Counted from the stretch's first letter, positions 37,102 to 46,340 are shown. The stretch: DNA of 64,000 bases from Anaerotignum sp. MB30-C6 (GCF_030908465.1 NZ_CP133078.1:1054001-1118000); one strand, 5' to 3'. Notes: generated from the letters alone by a model not told the origin. A program made the numbers and translations.

Positions 37102-38442
37102 ATGGTGAAATTTAAATATGGAAAAATGAGTGCCTTACTTTTAGCGGGGGTACTGACCTTTGGCATGGCAACACCAACTTTTGCAAAAACTGTAGTTGCC
37201 GAGGAGGAAACCCTAGAGGGGCCCATGACATTAGAAGAGATTCAAAAACAAGTTTTGAAAAACAACCGCTTGAAAACAACGTTAGAGTTGAATTATAAAA
37301 AGGTGCTTTCCGGATTAGATGCCATTGATGATGGTTTAAGTGATTTAAAGGATGCCCAGGATAGTGCGGCTCATGCCAGAAGAAAGGCTGGGGAGGCGGC
37401 AAGTGCAGGAAAGAGCGCAATCGATGGTGCACTGGGCTATGATCCCGGTGCTGGTCTGTCAGAAAATACTTTGGGTGTAGTCAGCAGCGGCTTACTTTCA
37501 GGAAGCGCAAAAACCGCTAGTGCCCTAGAAGATATGACCGATAGCATTGCCGATAGTAAGCGTGATGAGTTGGAGGACCAGCAGCAGGAGTTAAAAAATA
37601 CAAAGCAGGACTTGAATAAGACACAGGAAGATTGGAATAATCAGGCTTTAATTGTATCTCAGCTATTGGTAGTAAAAACAGCACAAGTGGAAAAAGGCAT
37701 AGGTTTACTTGAAGAAAAGCAGGATTTGATGGAACGTCTTTACACCATTGAAGAAAAGAAGGAATCCTTAGGTCTTAGCCTAAAGACTGATTTAACACAG
37801 GCAAAGCTTTCTGTGACCGAAACGAGTAAAGATATTCAAGATGCCAAAGACGGCTTGACGTTATTAAAACGTCAGCTTAACGATTTGATGGGTAAGCCTA
37901 TTGACGAAGAGTTGGAGGTCGTTGCTCCCGATATGGCTAGGGTTATCGAGTATGCCCCTGAATACAGTGAGGAATTGCTGAAAGAAGCTACGGATAAAAA
38001 CTATCAGTTAAAGACCTTACGTAGGGATTATCAACAAGCTAAGAAAAAGACCAATGACATGACCCTCTATTCAGGGCAAATCAAAGCCCATGAGTTGGAT
38101 ATGGACATATCAAACGTTGCCATTGAAAATCAAAAAACTACCATTGCCAACGATTTAAAGAAAAAGTTAGATAGCATCAATAAAGCTGCATCAGCTTATC
38201 AAATACAAAAGGATAGTTACGATAAGGCAAAAACACAGTTGGAGCAGCAAAGAAAGTCCGCTGCCTTGGGGATGATATCCTCCGTGGAAATTCAGGCTTT
38301 GGAGCTTCAGTTTAAGCAGGCAGATTTGGCTCTGATGTCAGCGGCCTACGATTATGATTTGGCTTGGGAAGAATACCGTCTTTTGATGAGCGGAACTTCT
38401 TTAGATATTTACGATACCTATAAAGCGCAGGTAGGTGCGTAA
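37102..38442 (+). CDS. TolC-like (outer membrane efflux protein family) exported protein
   Basis: A 446-residue exported protein: signal peptide (about 1-29, cut after TFA), then long amphipathic helices with heptad patterns (EDQQQELKNTKQDLNKTQEDWNNQ, DIQDAKDGLTLLKRQLNDL, KKLDSINKAASAYQIQKDSYDK) in the two-fold repeat typical of TolC/OEP proteins. Where TolC has barrel strands, this protein has a Gly/Ala/Ser-rich segment (about 90-135), with little aromatic residue, so the barrel seems absent. It is the last gene of the TetR-HlyD-ABC2-ABC2 operon, 14 bases after the second permease. In a monoderm it could form a helical duct across the cell wall; that is inference. Confidence 0.82.
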   Translation: MVKFKYGKMSALLLAGVLTFGMATPTFAKTVVAEEETLEGPMTLEEIQKQVLKNNRLKTTLELNYKKVLSGLDAIDDGLSDLKDAQDSAAHARRKAGEAASAGKSAIDGALGYDPGAGLSENTLGVVSSGLLSGSAKTASALEDMTDSIADSKRDELEDQQQELKNTKQDLNKTQEDWNNQALIVSQLLVVKTAQVEKGIGLLEEKQDLMERLYTIEEKKESLGLSLKTDLTQAKLSVTETSKDIQDAKDGLTLLKRQLNDLMGKPIDEELEVVAPDMARVIEYAPEYSEELLKEATDKNYQLKTLRRDYQQAKKKTNDMTLYSGQIKAHELDMDISNVAIENQKTTIANDLKKKLDSINKAASAYQIQKDSYDKAKTQLEQQRKSAALGMISSVEIQALELQFKQADLALMSAAYDYDLAWEEYRLLMSGTSLDIYDTYKAQVGA

Positions 38443-38623
38443 GTTTGATTTCTTGGCTTGCTTATTAGATGCACTCGACAAATGGACAAGAGGAGGCTTT
38501 GAAAGGCTTCCTTTTGTTGTTTTGTAATGTTTTGCTAGTATGCTAGAAAAGATGTCGTTCTTAATGACCAAATAAGCTTTATCTAGCCCACTTATAAATT
38601 TTAAAACAAGATTTCTTTCAAAG

Positions 38624-38657
38624 ATAAAAGCGTGCTGAATAATCGGCACGCTTTTAT
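38624..38657. terminator. Bidirectional terminator between the export operon and lipA
   Basis: ATAAAAGCGTGC and its exact complement around 10 bases, followed by T-rich DNA on plus. The plus-strand operon and the minus-strand lip genes converge here. Confidence 0.8.
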
Positions 38658-38675
38658 AAATTTTCTATAATTTTT

Positions 38676-39530
38676 TTATGCCTCTGCTTCTAAGGCTTCC
38701 GCTGCATTATAAGAGCTACGGACGAAAGGTGCAGATGCAACAAAGGCAAAACCTTTTTCTTCTGCAATTTTGCCATAACGGTCAAACTGGTCAGGGGTGA
38801 TGTATTCCTGAACGGGATAGTGAGCGGCAGATGGCGCAAGGTACTGACCAATGGTCAAGAATTCGCATCCAACGGCTCTTAAATCATCCATGACTTCGTA
38901 AACCTGTTCTGTCTTTTCCCCAAGGCCGAGCATAATGCCCGTTTTGGAACGGATATGGGGTGCCAATTCTTTAATGGACTTTAGCACATCCAAAGATCTT
39001 TCATAAATTGCCTGAGGGCGAACCTGATCATACAATTCTTTTACTGTTTCTATGTTGTGGCTAATAACCTCAGGGTTCGCATCTGTTACTAATTTTAAGG
39101 CTTCTTTATCTCCCAGCAAGTCGGGAATCAAAACCTCTACAGCTGTATCAGGGTTCAATTCATGAATTGAACGGATGGTTGCCGCAAAGTGCGCTGCTCC
39201 GCCGTCGGGCAAGTCGTCTCTGGTTACGGAAGTGATTACAACATATTTCAGACCCAGTTTTGATACTGCCTCCGCAATTCTTTTTGGCTCGTCGGCATCA
39301 ATTCTTTGGGGGTCACTGTTGGTTACGTTGCAAAAACGGCAGTTACGGGTGCAGTTAACGCCTAAAATCATGAAAGTAGCTGTTTTTTTAGAAAAGCAAT
39401 CCACAAAGTTGGGACACATTGCTTCGTCACAAATTGTGTTCAAGTGAAGGGTGCTTAACATTTGGCGTACATATTTTAAATTTGGATCTTCTCTATAAGT
39501 TCTTTTTAACCATTCGGGTTTTTCTAACAT
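38676..39530 (-). CDS. lipA: Lipoyl synthase
   Basis: Radical SAM enzyme that inserts two sulfur atoms into protein-bound octanoyl groups. The 284 residues hold both clusters: the auxiliary CDEAMCPNFVDC (CX4CX5C) and the radical SAM CTRNCRFC (CX3CX2C). The C-terminal RSSYNA motif that ligates the auxiliary cluster is present. The start at 39530 (MLEKPEWLK) follows GGAGG by nine bases; ATGs five codons earlier crowd the site. It follows lplA on the same strand, so lipoate synthesis and ligation are linked. Confidence 0.96.
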   Translation of the reverse strand: MLEKPEWLKRTYREDPNLKYVRQMLSTLHLNTICDEAMCPNFVDCFSKKTATFMILGVNCTRNCRFCNVTNSDPQRIDADEPKRIAEAVSKLGLKYVVITSVTRDDLPDGGAAHFAATIRSIHELNPDTAVEVLIPDLLGDKEALKLVTDANPEVISHNIETVKELYDQVRPQAIYERSLDVLKSIKELAPHIRSKTGIMLGLGEKTEQVYEVMDDLRAVGCEFLTIGQYLAPSAAHYPVQEYITPDQFDRYGKIAEEKGFAFVASAPFVRSSYNAAEALEAEA

Positions 39531-39613
39531 TTTCATTTCCTCCATTTGTATATTCGCAGAAAACTTAAATTTAAGCCTTCTTTCTACTCTTTAGTGTTGT
39601 TTATGTCTTTATA

Positions 39614-40609
39614 TTAAGAAAATAAAACAGATACAAACTCATCAGCTGTGATACCACCAAAATAGGGGAGCAAATCAATGCTGTTGAGATAAGCTGTTAA
39701 TTGGTCTTTATGAAATGCCTTGTTGGCAAGAAGATTTTCCAGTTCCTCTATTGGCTTTATGGAAAGGAAGTCTCCACGAATGGAGCAGGAAACAATGATA
39801 CCATCCTGAACTTCCAAATAAGTCTCAACTTTTCCCAGAGGCAGGCGTTTTTCACTACGATGGGTAAAGTTAGTATTGGTACGGTATGTCCAAAGGGGAT
39901 TTGCATATTTTTCTTCTCGGATTTTTGTAATCTGAGCATGTTCCTCCTCGTTAAATTCATACTTTTCCATTGGCATAACTTCCAGTAAAGCCTGAATAAA
40001 AAGAGCCTTAAACTCTTGTGTAGTATATTTTTTTGTAAGATGCTCACAAATATTTGTAACACGACTACGTACGGAAGAAATACCTTTACTTTTCATTTTG
40101 GATTCATCCACAGTCAATATCTTTTCCAAAATGGAAAGGTCCGCATCAAATAAAAGGGAACAATGGCTGCAAAGGTAATTTTTCCCCAAACGCTGTGCTA
40201 AGCCGGATATTTTTTTCCCGCCTAAAAGCATGTCGTTTCTCCCTTTGATTTCAGCTTGGATCCCCATTTTCTGTAAAGCGGCAATAATTGGCTGTGCTAA
40301 ACGGGTTCTGCCGATTTCCTTTGCGTCGTCCTCGGGCGTAAAGGGGGTAATTAGGGTAACAAGTAATGTACCTTTATCGGTATAAATTGTTCCGCCGCCG
40401 CTGGAACGGCGCACGATTTGCACTCCATGTTGCTTTGCAAGATCAAAATCAATTTCATCTTGGGCGATTTGGTTACTGCCTAACATAGCACAGTTATCCG
40501 TTTGCCACACCATGAAAATATCTTGGTTTTTTGCCAAGGAAGCCATGCAGTATTCCTCGGATGCAAAATGAACAGCAGCGTCAGTTGATTTTGGCTGAAT
40601 AAAAATCAT
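39614..40609 (-). CDS. lplA: Lipoate-protein ligase A
   Basis: Attaches lipoate (or octanoate) to E2 and GcvH proteins through an adenylate. The 331 residues have the LplA blocks RRSSGGGTIYTDKGTL (residues about 65-80), GRNDMLLGGKKISGLAQR with the catalytic Lys, and SHCSLLFDADLSIL, then the smaller C-terminal accessory domain. The start at 40609 follows AAGGAGGG. It is the first gene of the lplA-lipA pair and has a promoter 37 bases ahead. As no lipB or lipM is seen here, it may also supply octanoyl-protein for LipA. Confidence 0.95.
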   Translation of the reverse strand: MIFIQPKSTDAAVHFASEEYCMASLAKNQDIFMVWQTDNCAMLGSNQIAQDEIDFDLAKQHGVQIVRRSSGGGTIYTDKGTLLVTLITPFTPEDDAKEIGRTRLAQPIIAALQKMGIQAEIKGRNDMLLGGKKISGLAQRLGKNYLCSHCSLLFDADLSILEKILTVDESKMKSKGISSVRSRVTNICEHLTKKYTTQEFKALFIQALLEVMPMEKYEFNEEEHAQITKIREEKYANPLWTYRTNTNFTHRSEKRLPLGKVETYLEVQDGIIVSCSIRGDFLSIKPIEELENLLANKAFHKDQLTAYLNSIDLLPYFGGITADEFVSVLFS

Positions 40610-40645
40610 ATTAGCCCTCCTTATCATTTGTAGAATATAACTTTA

Positions 40646-40674
40646 AGTATACTAGATTTGTGGTTGCATGGCAA
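40646..40674 (-). promoter_or_regulatory. Promoter of lplA-lipA
   Basis: Minus-strand TTGCCA, 17-base spacer, TATACT, 37 bases before lplA. Confidence 0.75.
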
Positions 40675-41030
40675 GGTTTGAGGAGGCTTCTACAACAGTA
40701 AAATTTGAGAAAAGGCTGATTTTCTTTGATGAGAGGGTACGAATTTTTGTAAAAATAATTTCAAGTTCCCCTCTGATATATATGAAAAATGAAAATAATA
40801 TGGGTTAAAATTTTTGTTTAGAAAAAGTGTGTACTACTATAGAAAACACTGTTTTAATCAAAATTTGGTACAGAAAGATCGTTTCTTCTAATTTTGTGGA
40901 AAGGAATAAGTTGGCAAAATAGACGAAGGGTATTTGGCTTAATACCCAAAAGATTCCATCATTGAAAGTATCTAACTTAAAAGTGATGCCTGATAGCCAT
41001 GCAAATTTTCTATTCCAGGCCGATTTTTTG

Positions 41031-41059
41031 TTGTGCCATAGAAAAAATTCCGCTATACT
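41031..41059 (+). promoter_or_regulatory. Promoter of the sigma-54 activator gene
   Basis: TTGTGC, 17-base spacer, TATACT, 22 bases before the GTG start, leaving a very short leader. Confidence 0.6.
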
Positions 41060-41080
41060 AAAAATTAAGAGGTGAGCCAT

Positions 41081-42505
41081 GTGACAGCTTTGTTGAAAAT
41101 TCAAACCTTTATACAAGCCTATGCCCAAGCGATTTCGTCTATTTTGGAGTCTGATGTAACAGTGGTGGATAACGAACTGATACGTGTGGCAGGCACGGGA
41201 AACTATGCCATTGAAATTGGCAGTACCATTGCCCATGCTAATTTTATAAATGGTATTTTAGAAACAGGAGAAAGTGGTATTATTACAAATGTGGCGGAAG
41301 ACCCAAATTGTAATGGTTGCGAAAAACGGGCTTACTGCAAAGAATTGGCAAACTTGGCGTACCCTATTTTTAAAAATGGGGTAGTGGTAGGTGTAATTTC
41401 TATTATTGCGTTTCAGGAGAAACAGCGGAAAAACCTTTTGAAAAACCGTACCCAGTTGGAAGAATTTTTAAAATATATGACAATGCTTCTAGAAAGCAAA
41501 CTATATACTTCTGAGGCGAAAGATCGCTTGGAGCAGCAGTTACAAGTGGTTCATGATGATAATAAAGTATGGTCTTTTGTGGGTAAGAGCCAAAAAATGC
41601 AAGAGGCAATCGCCATCGGACGTAAGGTGGCCAAGTCCGACTCCACGGTTTTTTTGCGTGGGGAAAGTGGCACTGGGAAAGAAATTATGGCTAAAATGAT
41701 TCATGACCTTAGCCATAGGCGGGATAAACTTATGATTTCCATTAATTGTGCGGCAATTCCTGAAAACTTGGTGGAAAGCGAACTGTTTGGATACGAGGAG
41801 GGCGCCTTTACTGGGGCGAAGAAAAAAGGGGCCATTGGTAAGTTTGAACTGGCAGATAAAAGTAGCATTTTTTTAGATGAAATTGGGGATATGCCCTTGC
41901 ATTTGCAAACCAAGCTTCTTCGTGTTTTACAAGAGAGCAAGTTGGAGCGAATTGGCGGACAAAAGCCTATCTCCATTGACATTCGTGTGATTTGTGCTAC
42001 AAATAAGAATATTGAACAGATGGTGGTAGACGGCACATTTCGTGAGGATTTGTATTATCGATTGAATATCATTCCCATCGAACTACCTCCCTTACGCAAA
42101 CGAAAAGAGGATATCCCTGCTTTGGTGGAGTATTATATTGGGTATTATAATCAAAAGCTCAGCAAGCATATCCAAGGGGTAGCGGCAGAGGCAATGCAAA
42201 CATTGGTAAACTACAACTGGCCGGGAAACGTAAGGGAATTAAAAAATATTGTAGAATATCTGGCTAACATAGTGGAAGGGGAAGAAGTACAACTTGCAGA
42301 CTTACCTGATCATATTGTGCTCCGTTCTGCAAAGGGATTCGAGGCATGGTCATTGGATAAAATTATGGAGGAGTATGAAAAGCGTGTGTTAACCAATATG
42401 ATAAAGGAAGAATCGTCGGTGGAGGATAAAGAACGTTTGGCGGACACATTGCAGATAAGCCGTGCAACTCTGTATCGGAAATTAAAAAAATACAACTTAC
42501 TATAA
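41081..42505 (+). CDS. Sigma-54-dependent activator of the cysteine desulfidase gene
   Basis: A 474-residue enhancer-binding protein. The N-terminal half is a GAF-like sensor (about 10-115) with an unusual CNGCEKRAYC cluster at about 74-83. The AAA+ domain follows: Walker A GESGTGKE at about 194, the sigma-54 contact loop EGAFTGAKKKGA at about 240, Walker B SIFLDEIGDMPLHLQTKLL, and WPGNVRELKN. A Fis-type HTH is at the end (ADTLQISRATLYRKLKKY). The GTG at 41081 follows AGAGGTGAG. The next gene, cyuA, has a sigma-54 promoter, and two repeats TCTCATTTTTGAGA right after this gene probably serve as its binding site. The Cys cluster may sense redox or cysteine; inference. Confidence 0.93.
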   Translation: MTALLKIQTFIQAYAQAISSILESDVTVVDNELIRVAGTGNYAIEIGSTIAHANFINGILETGESGIITNVAEDPNCNGCEKRAYCKELANLAYPIFKNGVVVGVISIIAFQEKQRKNLLKNRTQLEEFLKYMTMLLESKLYTSEAKDRLEQQLQVVHDDNKVWSFVGKSQKMQEAIAIGRKVAKSDSTVFLRGESGTGKEIMAKMIHDLSHRRDKLMISINCAAIPENLVESELFGYEEGAFTGAKKKGAIGKFELADKSSIFLDEIGDMPLHLQTKLLRVLQESKLERIGGQKPISIDIRVICATNKNIEQMVVDGTFREDLYYRLNIIPIELPPLRKRKEDIPALVEYYIGYYNQKLSKHIQGVAAEAMQTLVNYNWPGNVRELKNIVEYLANIVEGEEVQLADLPDHIVLRSAKGFEAWSLDKIMEEYEKRVLTNMIKEESSVEDKERLADTLQISRATLYRKLKKYNLL

Positions 42506-42539
42506 TCTCATTTTTGAGAAATCATCTCATTTTTGAGAT
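42506..42539. promoter_or_regulatory. Two tandem palindromes, likely upstream activator sites
   Basis: TCTCATTTTTGAGA occurs twice, with starts 19 bases apart. It lies about 310 bases before the sigma-54 promoter of cyuA, the usual position for enhancer sites. Confidence 0.65.
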
Positions 42540-42565
42540 CAAGTATTTTGCTTCATATTGTTAGT

Positions 42566-42620
42566 TGAAAAAGCCTTTGGCAATTCATGAATTTTTCATG
42601 TTTTGTAAGGGGCTTTTTGT
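42566..42620 (+). terminator. Terminator of the sigma-54 activator gene
   Basis: AAAAAGCC and GGGGCTTTTT across about 33 bases, then GTCTTTG. It isolates the activator from cyuA. Confidence 0.55.
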
Positions 42621-42843
42621 CTTTGAAAAACAAAATTCAATCCCTTTAGGCTTTTATAGGTTTAAACGATTATTTTTTATATCTTTTTATTATGAAAGCC
42701 ACCCTCTTTGGTCTGTGGGGTGGAAATACGGTGACATGGTGAATGTTTCATTCAATTAGAGCCTTTTATTGCCCATTACTTTTGTCTTCTCAAAGGTGAG
42801 AAAAGGCTTTGTAAAAGCAAAGCCAAAATTCAAGGTTTATATT

Positions 42844-42860
42844 TTGGCACAAAAATTGCT
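42844..42860 (+). promoter_or_regulatory. Sigma-54 promoter of cyuA
   Basis: TTGGCAC, five A, TTGCT, matching the -24/-12 consensus. It lies 57 bases before the start codon. Confidence 0.93.
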
Positions 42861-42916
42861 TTCTATATAGACAAAGGGAGCCAGAGTAGGATGGTTCATT
42901 ACAAGGAGGAATAACT

Positions 42917-44194
42917 ATGGAAATGAATATCGTCTTAGAAAGATTGAAAAGTGAAATGAAACCAAGTATGGGATGTACGGAACCCGTTGCCATTGGCTTG
43001 GCAGTTTCTAGAACCTGTGAACTCTTATCAAAGCCCGCTACCCATTTGGATATGACAATTAGCTCGAATATTTTTAAAAACGCATATAGCGTTCAAATTC
43101 CAAATACAGGAACCAATGGTATTGAGCTTTCTTGTGCATTGGGACACCTGTTAAGTAAACAAGGCAATACTATGGAAATTTTTGCTGAAATTCATCCTGA
43201 ACAGGTGGAAGAGGCAAAAAAATTAGTAAACCAAGGATTTGTTTCTGTTACAGTACTTCCCAGCAGTGAATTTTTTATTGAGTGTGTAGCAACAAATGAA
43301 GAGGAAAAAGGACGTACCATAACAGAAAATGCCCACGAGAATATGATTTTGGCAGAGATCAATGGCCAAATAGTTGTAGACAAACGTACGCTTAACGTTT
43401 TAGGAGAAAGGGAATATACTTTTGATATAACAAAATATACCTTTAAAGATTTTTATGATTGGGCAAATATCGTGGATGTGGCAGATTTGGCTTTCATTAA
43501 GGAAGGTATTGATATGAACCTTGCCATAGCAGATTTGGGTATGAAAAAGAAGTATGCCATTGGCGTTGGGGCAACCTTAAAAAAACTAGCGGATAGCGGG
43601 AAAATTTCCAATGATATGATTACGGATATTAAGCAGTTAGCTGCAGCAGCCAGTGATTTTCGCATGAGCGGCGGCAATGGATCGGTTATGACGTTTTTAG
43701 GTAGTGGTAACCAAGGTATTGAGACCATGGTGCCTATGGCAGTATTTGCAAAGCATATGGATATTCCCGAAGAGAAGCTTTTGCGAGGGGAATTTTTGGG
43801 TATGTTGATAATTATGTATATGAAGCATCATATTGGGCGCTTATCCCCTATTTGTGGTGCCACTTTGGCAGGGGCTGGTGGTGCAGCTGGTATGGTTTAT
43901 ATGATGGATGGTAATATAAATCAAATTAGTGGTGCTGTTCAGAACATGATGGGTGGGGTAGCTGGTATGTTCTGTGACGGGGCCAAAGGCGGATGTTCTT
44001 TGAAGCTTTCCATATGTGCAGGGGAGGCGGTTTACTCTGCGTTGTTTGCCTTAGACGACAGCATCATTCAAGCGACAGATGGTATCATCAGCAAACAAGC
44101 GGAAGAAACCACAAAAAGCTTGGCAAAACTTTCCCATGAAGGATTGGCCCATGTGGATATGAAGGTTATTGAAATTATGCAATCAAAAAGTTAA
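42917..44194 (+). CDS. cyuA: L-cysteine desulfidase (CyuA / UPF0597 family)
   Basis: Predicted to break L-cysteine down to pyruvate, ammonia and sulfide with an Fe-S cluster. The 425 residues match the serine dehydratase alpha-like UPF0597 family: SMGCTEPVAIGLAVS at the front with the first Cys, RMSGGNGSVMTFLGSGNQG in the middle (sequence FRMSGGNGS), SPICGATLAGAGGAAG and MFCDGAKGGCSLKLSICAGEA at the end with the remaining Cys. The start has AAGGAGG. It is controlled by a sigma-54 promoter and by the activator gene just upstream. This is an amino-acid breakdown pathway that suits a peptide-fermenting anaerobe. Confidence 0.92.
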   Translation: MEMNIVLERLKSEMKPSMGCTEPVAIGLAVSRTCELLSKPATHLDMTISSNIFKNAYSVQIPNTGTNGIELSCALGHLLSKQGNTMEIFAEIHPEQVEEAKKLVNQGFVSVTVLPSSEFFIECVATNEEEKGRTITENAHENMILAEINGQIVVDKRTLNVLGEREYTFDITKYTFKDFYDWANIVDVADLAFIKEGIDMNLAIADLGMKKKYAIGVGATLKKLADSGKISNDMITDIKQLAAAASDFRMSGGNGSVMTFLGSGNQGIETMVPMAVFAKHMDIPEEKLLRGEFLGMLIIMYMKHHIGRLSPICGATLAGAGGAAGMVYMMDGNINQISGAVQNMMGGVAGMFCDGAKGGCSLKLSICAGEAVYSALFALDDSIIQATDGIISKQAEETTKSLAKLSHEGLAHVDMKVIEIMQSKS

Positions 44195-44505
44195 AGTGTA
44201 TAGTCGCTATAAGGTTAAACTAGGCTCTTCACTGAACTTGCGGCGTGTGTTTATGGAAATAACGAAGTTGTCATCTCTAAGGCGAGGAATACTCTTTTCA
44301 AATACCAGATTTTGGGGTTTTAACTAAGGGTAACAGGTGTAGTTTAGGGCTATGTATTGTATTGGGAAAAAAGAAAACCTTCCATTGATAAAAACCAAGT
44401 CATTCGGGCGAAGAAAAAGAGAATTCATGGTTCCTATTACTAAGGAGACCAAAAGAAAAAAACATATCATATATAGGAAAATGTAACGCATGAGAGCATT
44501 CCCTT
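44195..44505. other. Intergenic region after cyuA, no gene seen
   Basis: Three hundred bases with no convincing gene. A 19-codon frame at about 44429 lacks a ribosome site. Nothing else is recognised before the terminator. Confidence 0.4.
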
Positions 44506-44541
44506 CAAAAGAACCTCTTACTTTAGTAAAGTGGTTCTTTA
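44506..44541 (+). terminator. Terminator in the cyuA downstream region
   Basis: AAAAGAACCTCTTAC pairs with GTAAAGTGGTTCTTT around a small loop, followed by ATATCTT. Confidence 0.6.
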
Positions 44542-44597
44542 TATCTTAAAAAACTCTTACATTTCATGAAAAACGTTGCTGTGGAGTCTTGTGACTG

Positions 44598-44623
44598 GTA
44601 AAATATTACAGGTAATATTTTAC
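44598..44623. promoter_or_regulatory. Perfect 12-bp dyad ahead of the MerR-RDD gene
   Basis: GTAAAATATTAC-AG-GTAATATTTTAC. It lies about 105 bases before the start of a gene whose product has a MerR-like HTH, so an operator for self-control is a fair guess. Confidence 0.6.
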
Positions 44624-44729
44624 AAATTTCAAGTTAGTGATGTGCCCTTTTGTTTTTAGCAGGATCGTTTTGGCCGTTACTGATTACAAGGGAAAGTCTC
44701 ATGGGAGTAATTTTAAAGGGGGAAAAAAG

Positions 44730-46157
44730 ATGACGAGGGAAGAAATCACGGAGGCGTATGGTGTGGAATTGAACGCCGTTGAGCGTTTCCGCAAGCTAGG
44801 ACTGATTGCGCCAAAACGAACAGAAGATGGGGCGTTAGTATATTCAGATACCGACGGGGAGATGCTCCGTAGGCTATGGCTTTTGGAGGAAATGGGTTTT
44901 TCGGAAAATGATTTCAGTCAGCTTAAAAGTGGAGAGAAAACCTTAGAGTCCTTGATAAGAAGGCAGTATAGCCGCTTAGAGGAAGATTGCTTGGGAAGGG
45001 AAATCTGCAACCAAATCCTTGCTGAAGGGGCAAATTTGGAGAATTTTGATGCAAAGAAGTTTCTAGATCAGATGGGCTCCCATGCACCTGAGGGTATTTT
45101 TTCTTTTAACACAAGCTTTCGCAATCAAGTTTATCACCCGTGGCGTAGATTCTTTGCCAGAACTTCTGATGCTTGTATATATGGTTTCATTTGGAATCTA
45201 TTTCTTGCCTACGTTTGCCATGTAAACATACTGGTTGAAGGTTTACTGTTGGATGTAGTGGGGACCGTAGTAATCTTGGCTATGGTGCTTTTGACAGAAC
45301 CTTTGTTGTTGGGGCGTTTCGGCACGACCCTCGGAAAATGGATTTTTGGATTAAGGATAGAAAAGGCTGACGGAACTCTCCTTTCTTATGCAGAGGGACT
45401 GCGGCGTACATGGGGTGTTATTGGCAAAGGTGAAGGTTATTATATTCCTATTTATAATTTAGTACGTTTGTATAAGAGTTACAAGCTATGTAAGGCAGAA
45501 GAAGTTCAGCCTTGGGATGAAGACCTTGTGTACACGATAAAGGATACGAAATGGTACCGAGGGGTAGGCTTTATTACCTTGTCTCTAATTTATATATTTA
45601 TCCATACGGTACTTGTGCTGGGTCAGCTGTTGCCCCCAAACCGTGGAGATATTACCCTAGAGCAATTTGCGGAAAACTATAACTATTTCTGCAAATATAT
45701 TGATGCCAACGAAGGTTGGTACATGAATGAAAAAGGACAGATGGTAGAGCAGAATGTAGAACTATCTTCGTTCGAGAGTGCTATTGAACTTTTGGAGGGG
45801 GGACGTCCGAACTTTAAATATGAAATAGAGGATGGGTATTTAAAAGGTGTTTCTTTCGTATATGAGGTGGAGAATCAGGAACATTATACCCAAGTGGAAA
45901 GCGAAGAGCAAATGCTGATTGCCTATGCGTTTGGCTGTACAGATGAAGAAGTAGGGCTATTGTGGGACGCAGAATATATTTTAGATAGGATGCAATTGGA
46001 CGATGATTTCGATTTTAACTTTGGCAATACTAGGTATTTTTGCCTGGTGGAGCAGGAGGGCTATGAAGGCAATGAGGATGACTCTGTGCTGTTCCCATCT
46101 GAGTATGCCGAAAGAGCGTACTACAAAATGACGTTTTCTGTTACAAAGGAGGATTAA
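44730..46157 (+). CDS. MerR-like HTH fused to an RDD membrane domain
   Basis: A 475-residue fusion. The front (about 1-75) is a MerR-like HTH: TREEITEAYGVELNAVERFRKLGLIAPKRTEDGALVYSDTD then RRLWLLEEMGFSENDF. After a helical linker comes an RDD domain (about 138-265), with RRFFARTSDACIYGF and GRFGTTLGKWIFGLRIEKADG, including its Arg/Asp/Asp residues and two helices, a third helix at about 290-310 and a soluble acidic C-terminus that should face outside. The ATG at 44730 follows AAAGGGGG. A DNA-binding domain joined directly to a membrane domain suggests a membrane-bound, one-component regulator; that is inference. Confidence 0.85.
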   Translation: MTREEITEAYGVELNAVERFRKLGLIAPKRTEDGALVYSDTDGEMLRRLWLLEEMGFSENDFSQLKSGEKTLESLIRRQYSRLEEDCLGREICNQILAEGANLENFDAKKFLDQMGSHAPEGIFSFNTSFRNQVYHPWRRFFARTSDACIYGFIWNLFLAYVCHVNILVEGLLLDVVGTVVILAMVLLTEPLLLGRFGTTLGKWIFGLRIEKADGTLLSYAEGLRRTWGVIGKGEGYYIPIYNLVRLYKSYKLCKAEEVQPWDEDLVYTIKDTKWYRGVGFITLSLIYIFIHTVLVLGQLLPPNRGDITLEQFAENYNYFCKYIDANEGWYMNEKGQMVEQNVELSSFESAIELLEGGRPNFKYEIEDGYLKGVSFVYEVENQEHYTQVESEEQMLIAYAFGCTDEEVGLLWDAEYILDRMQLDDDFDFNFGNTRYFCLVEQEGYEGNEDDSVLFPSEYAERAYYKMTFSVTKED

Positions 46158-46288
46158 GTGTTCCTGCAAAGTATAGGTGACTTACTCTCGGTGAGAAGTA
46201 ATAGTTTTCAGTGAAAAGTAATATGTAAACTTTTCTTTATACTTGTTTTACATAAATACGTTATATTGCTTTGATAGAGAGAAATAAA

Positions 46289-46328
46289 GAAAAACTGTTT
46301 TCGTAGATTTACCCGAAAACAGTTTTTC
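46289..46328. terminator. Bidirectional terminator, MerR-RDD and parC
   Basis: GAAAAACTGTTTTCG and its exact complement around 10 bases; T-rich on both outer sides. Confidence 0.85.
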
Positions 46329-46340
46329 TTTTATGTGCTT

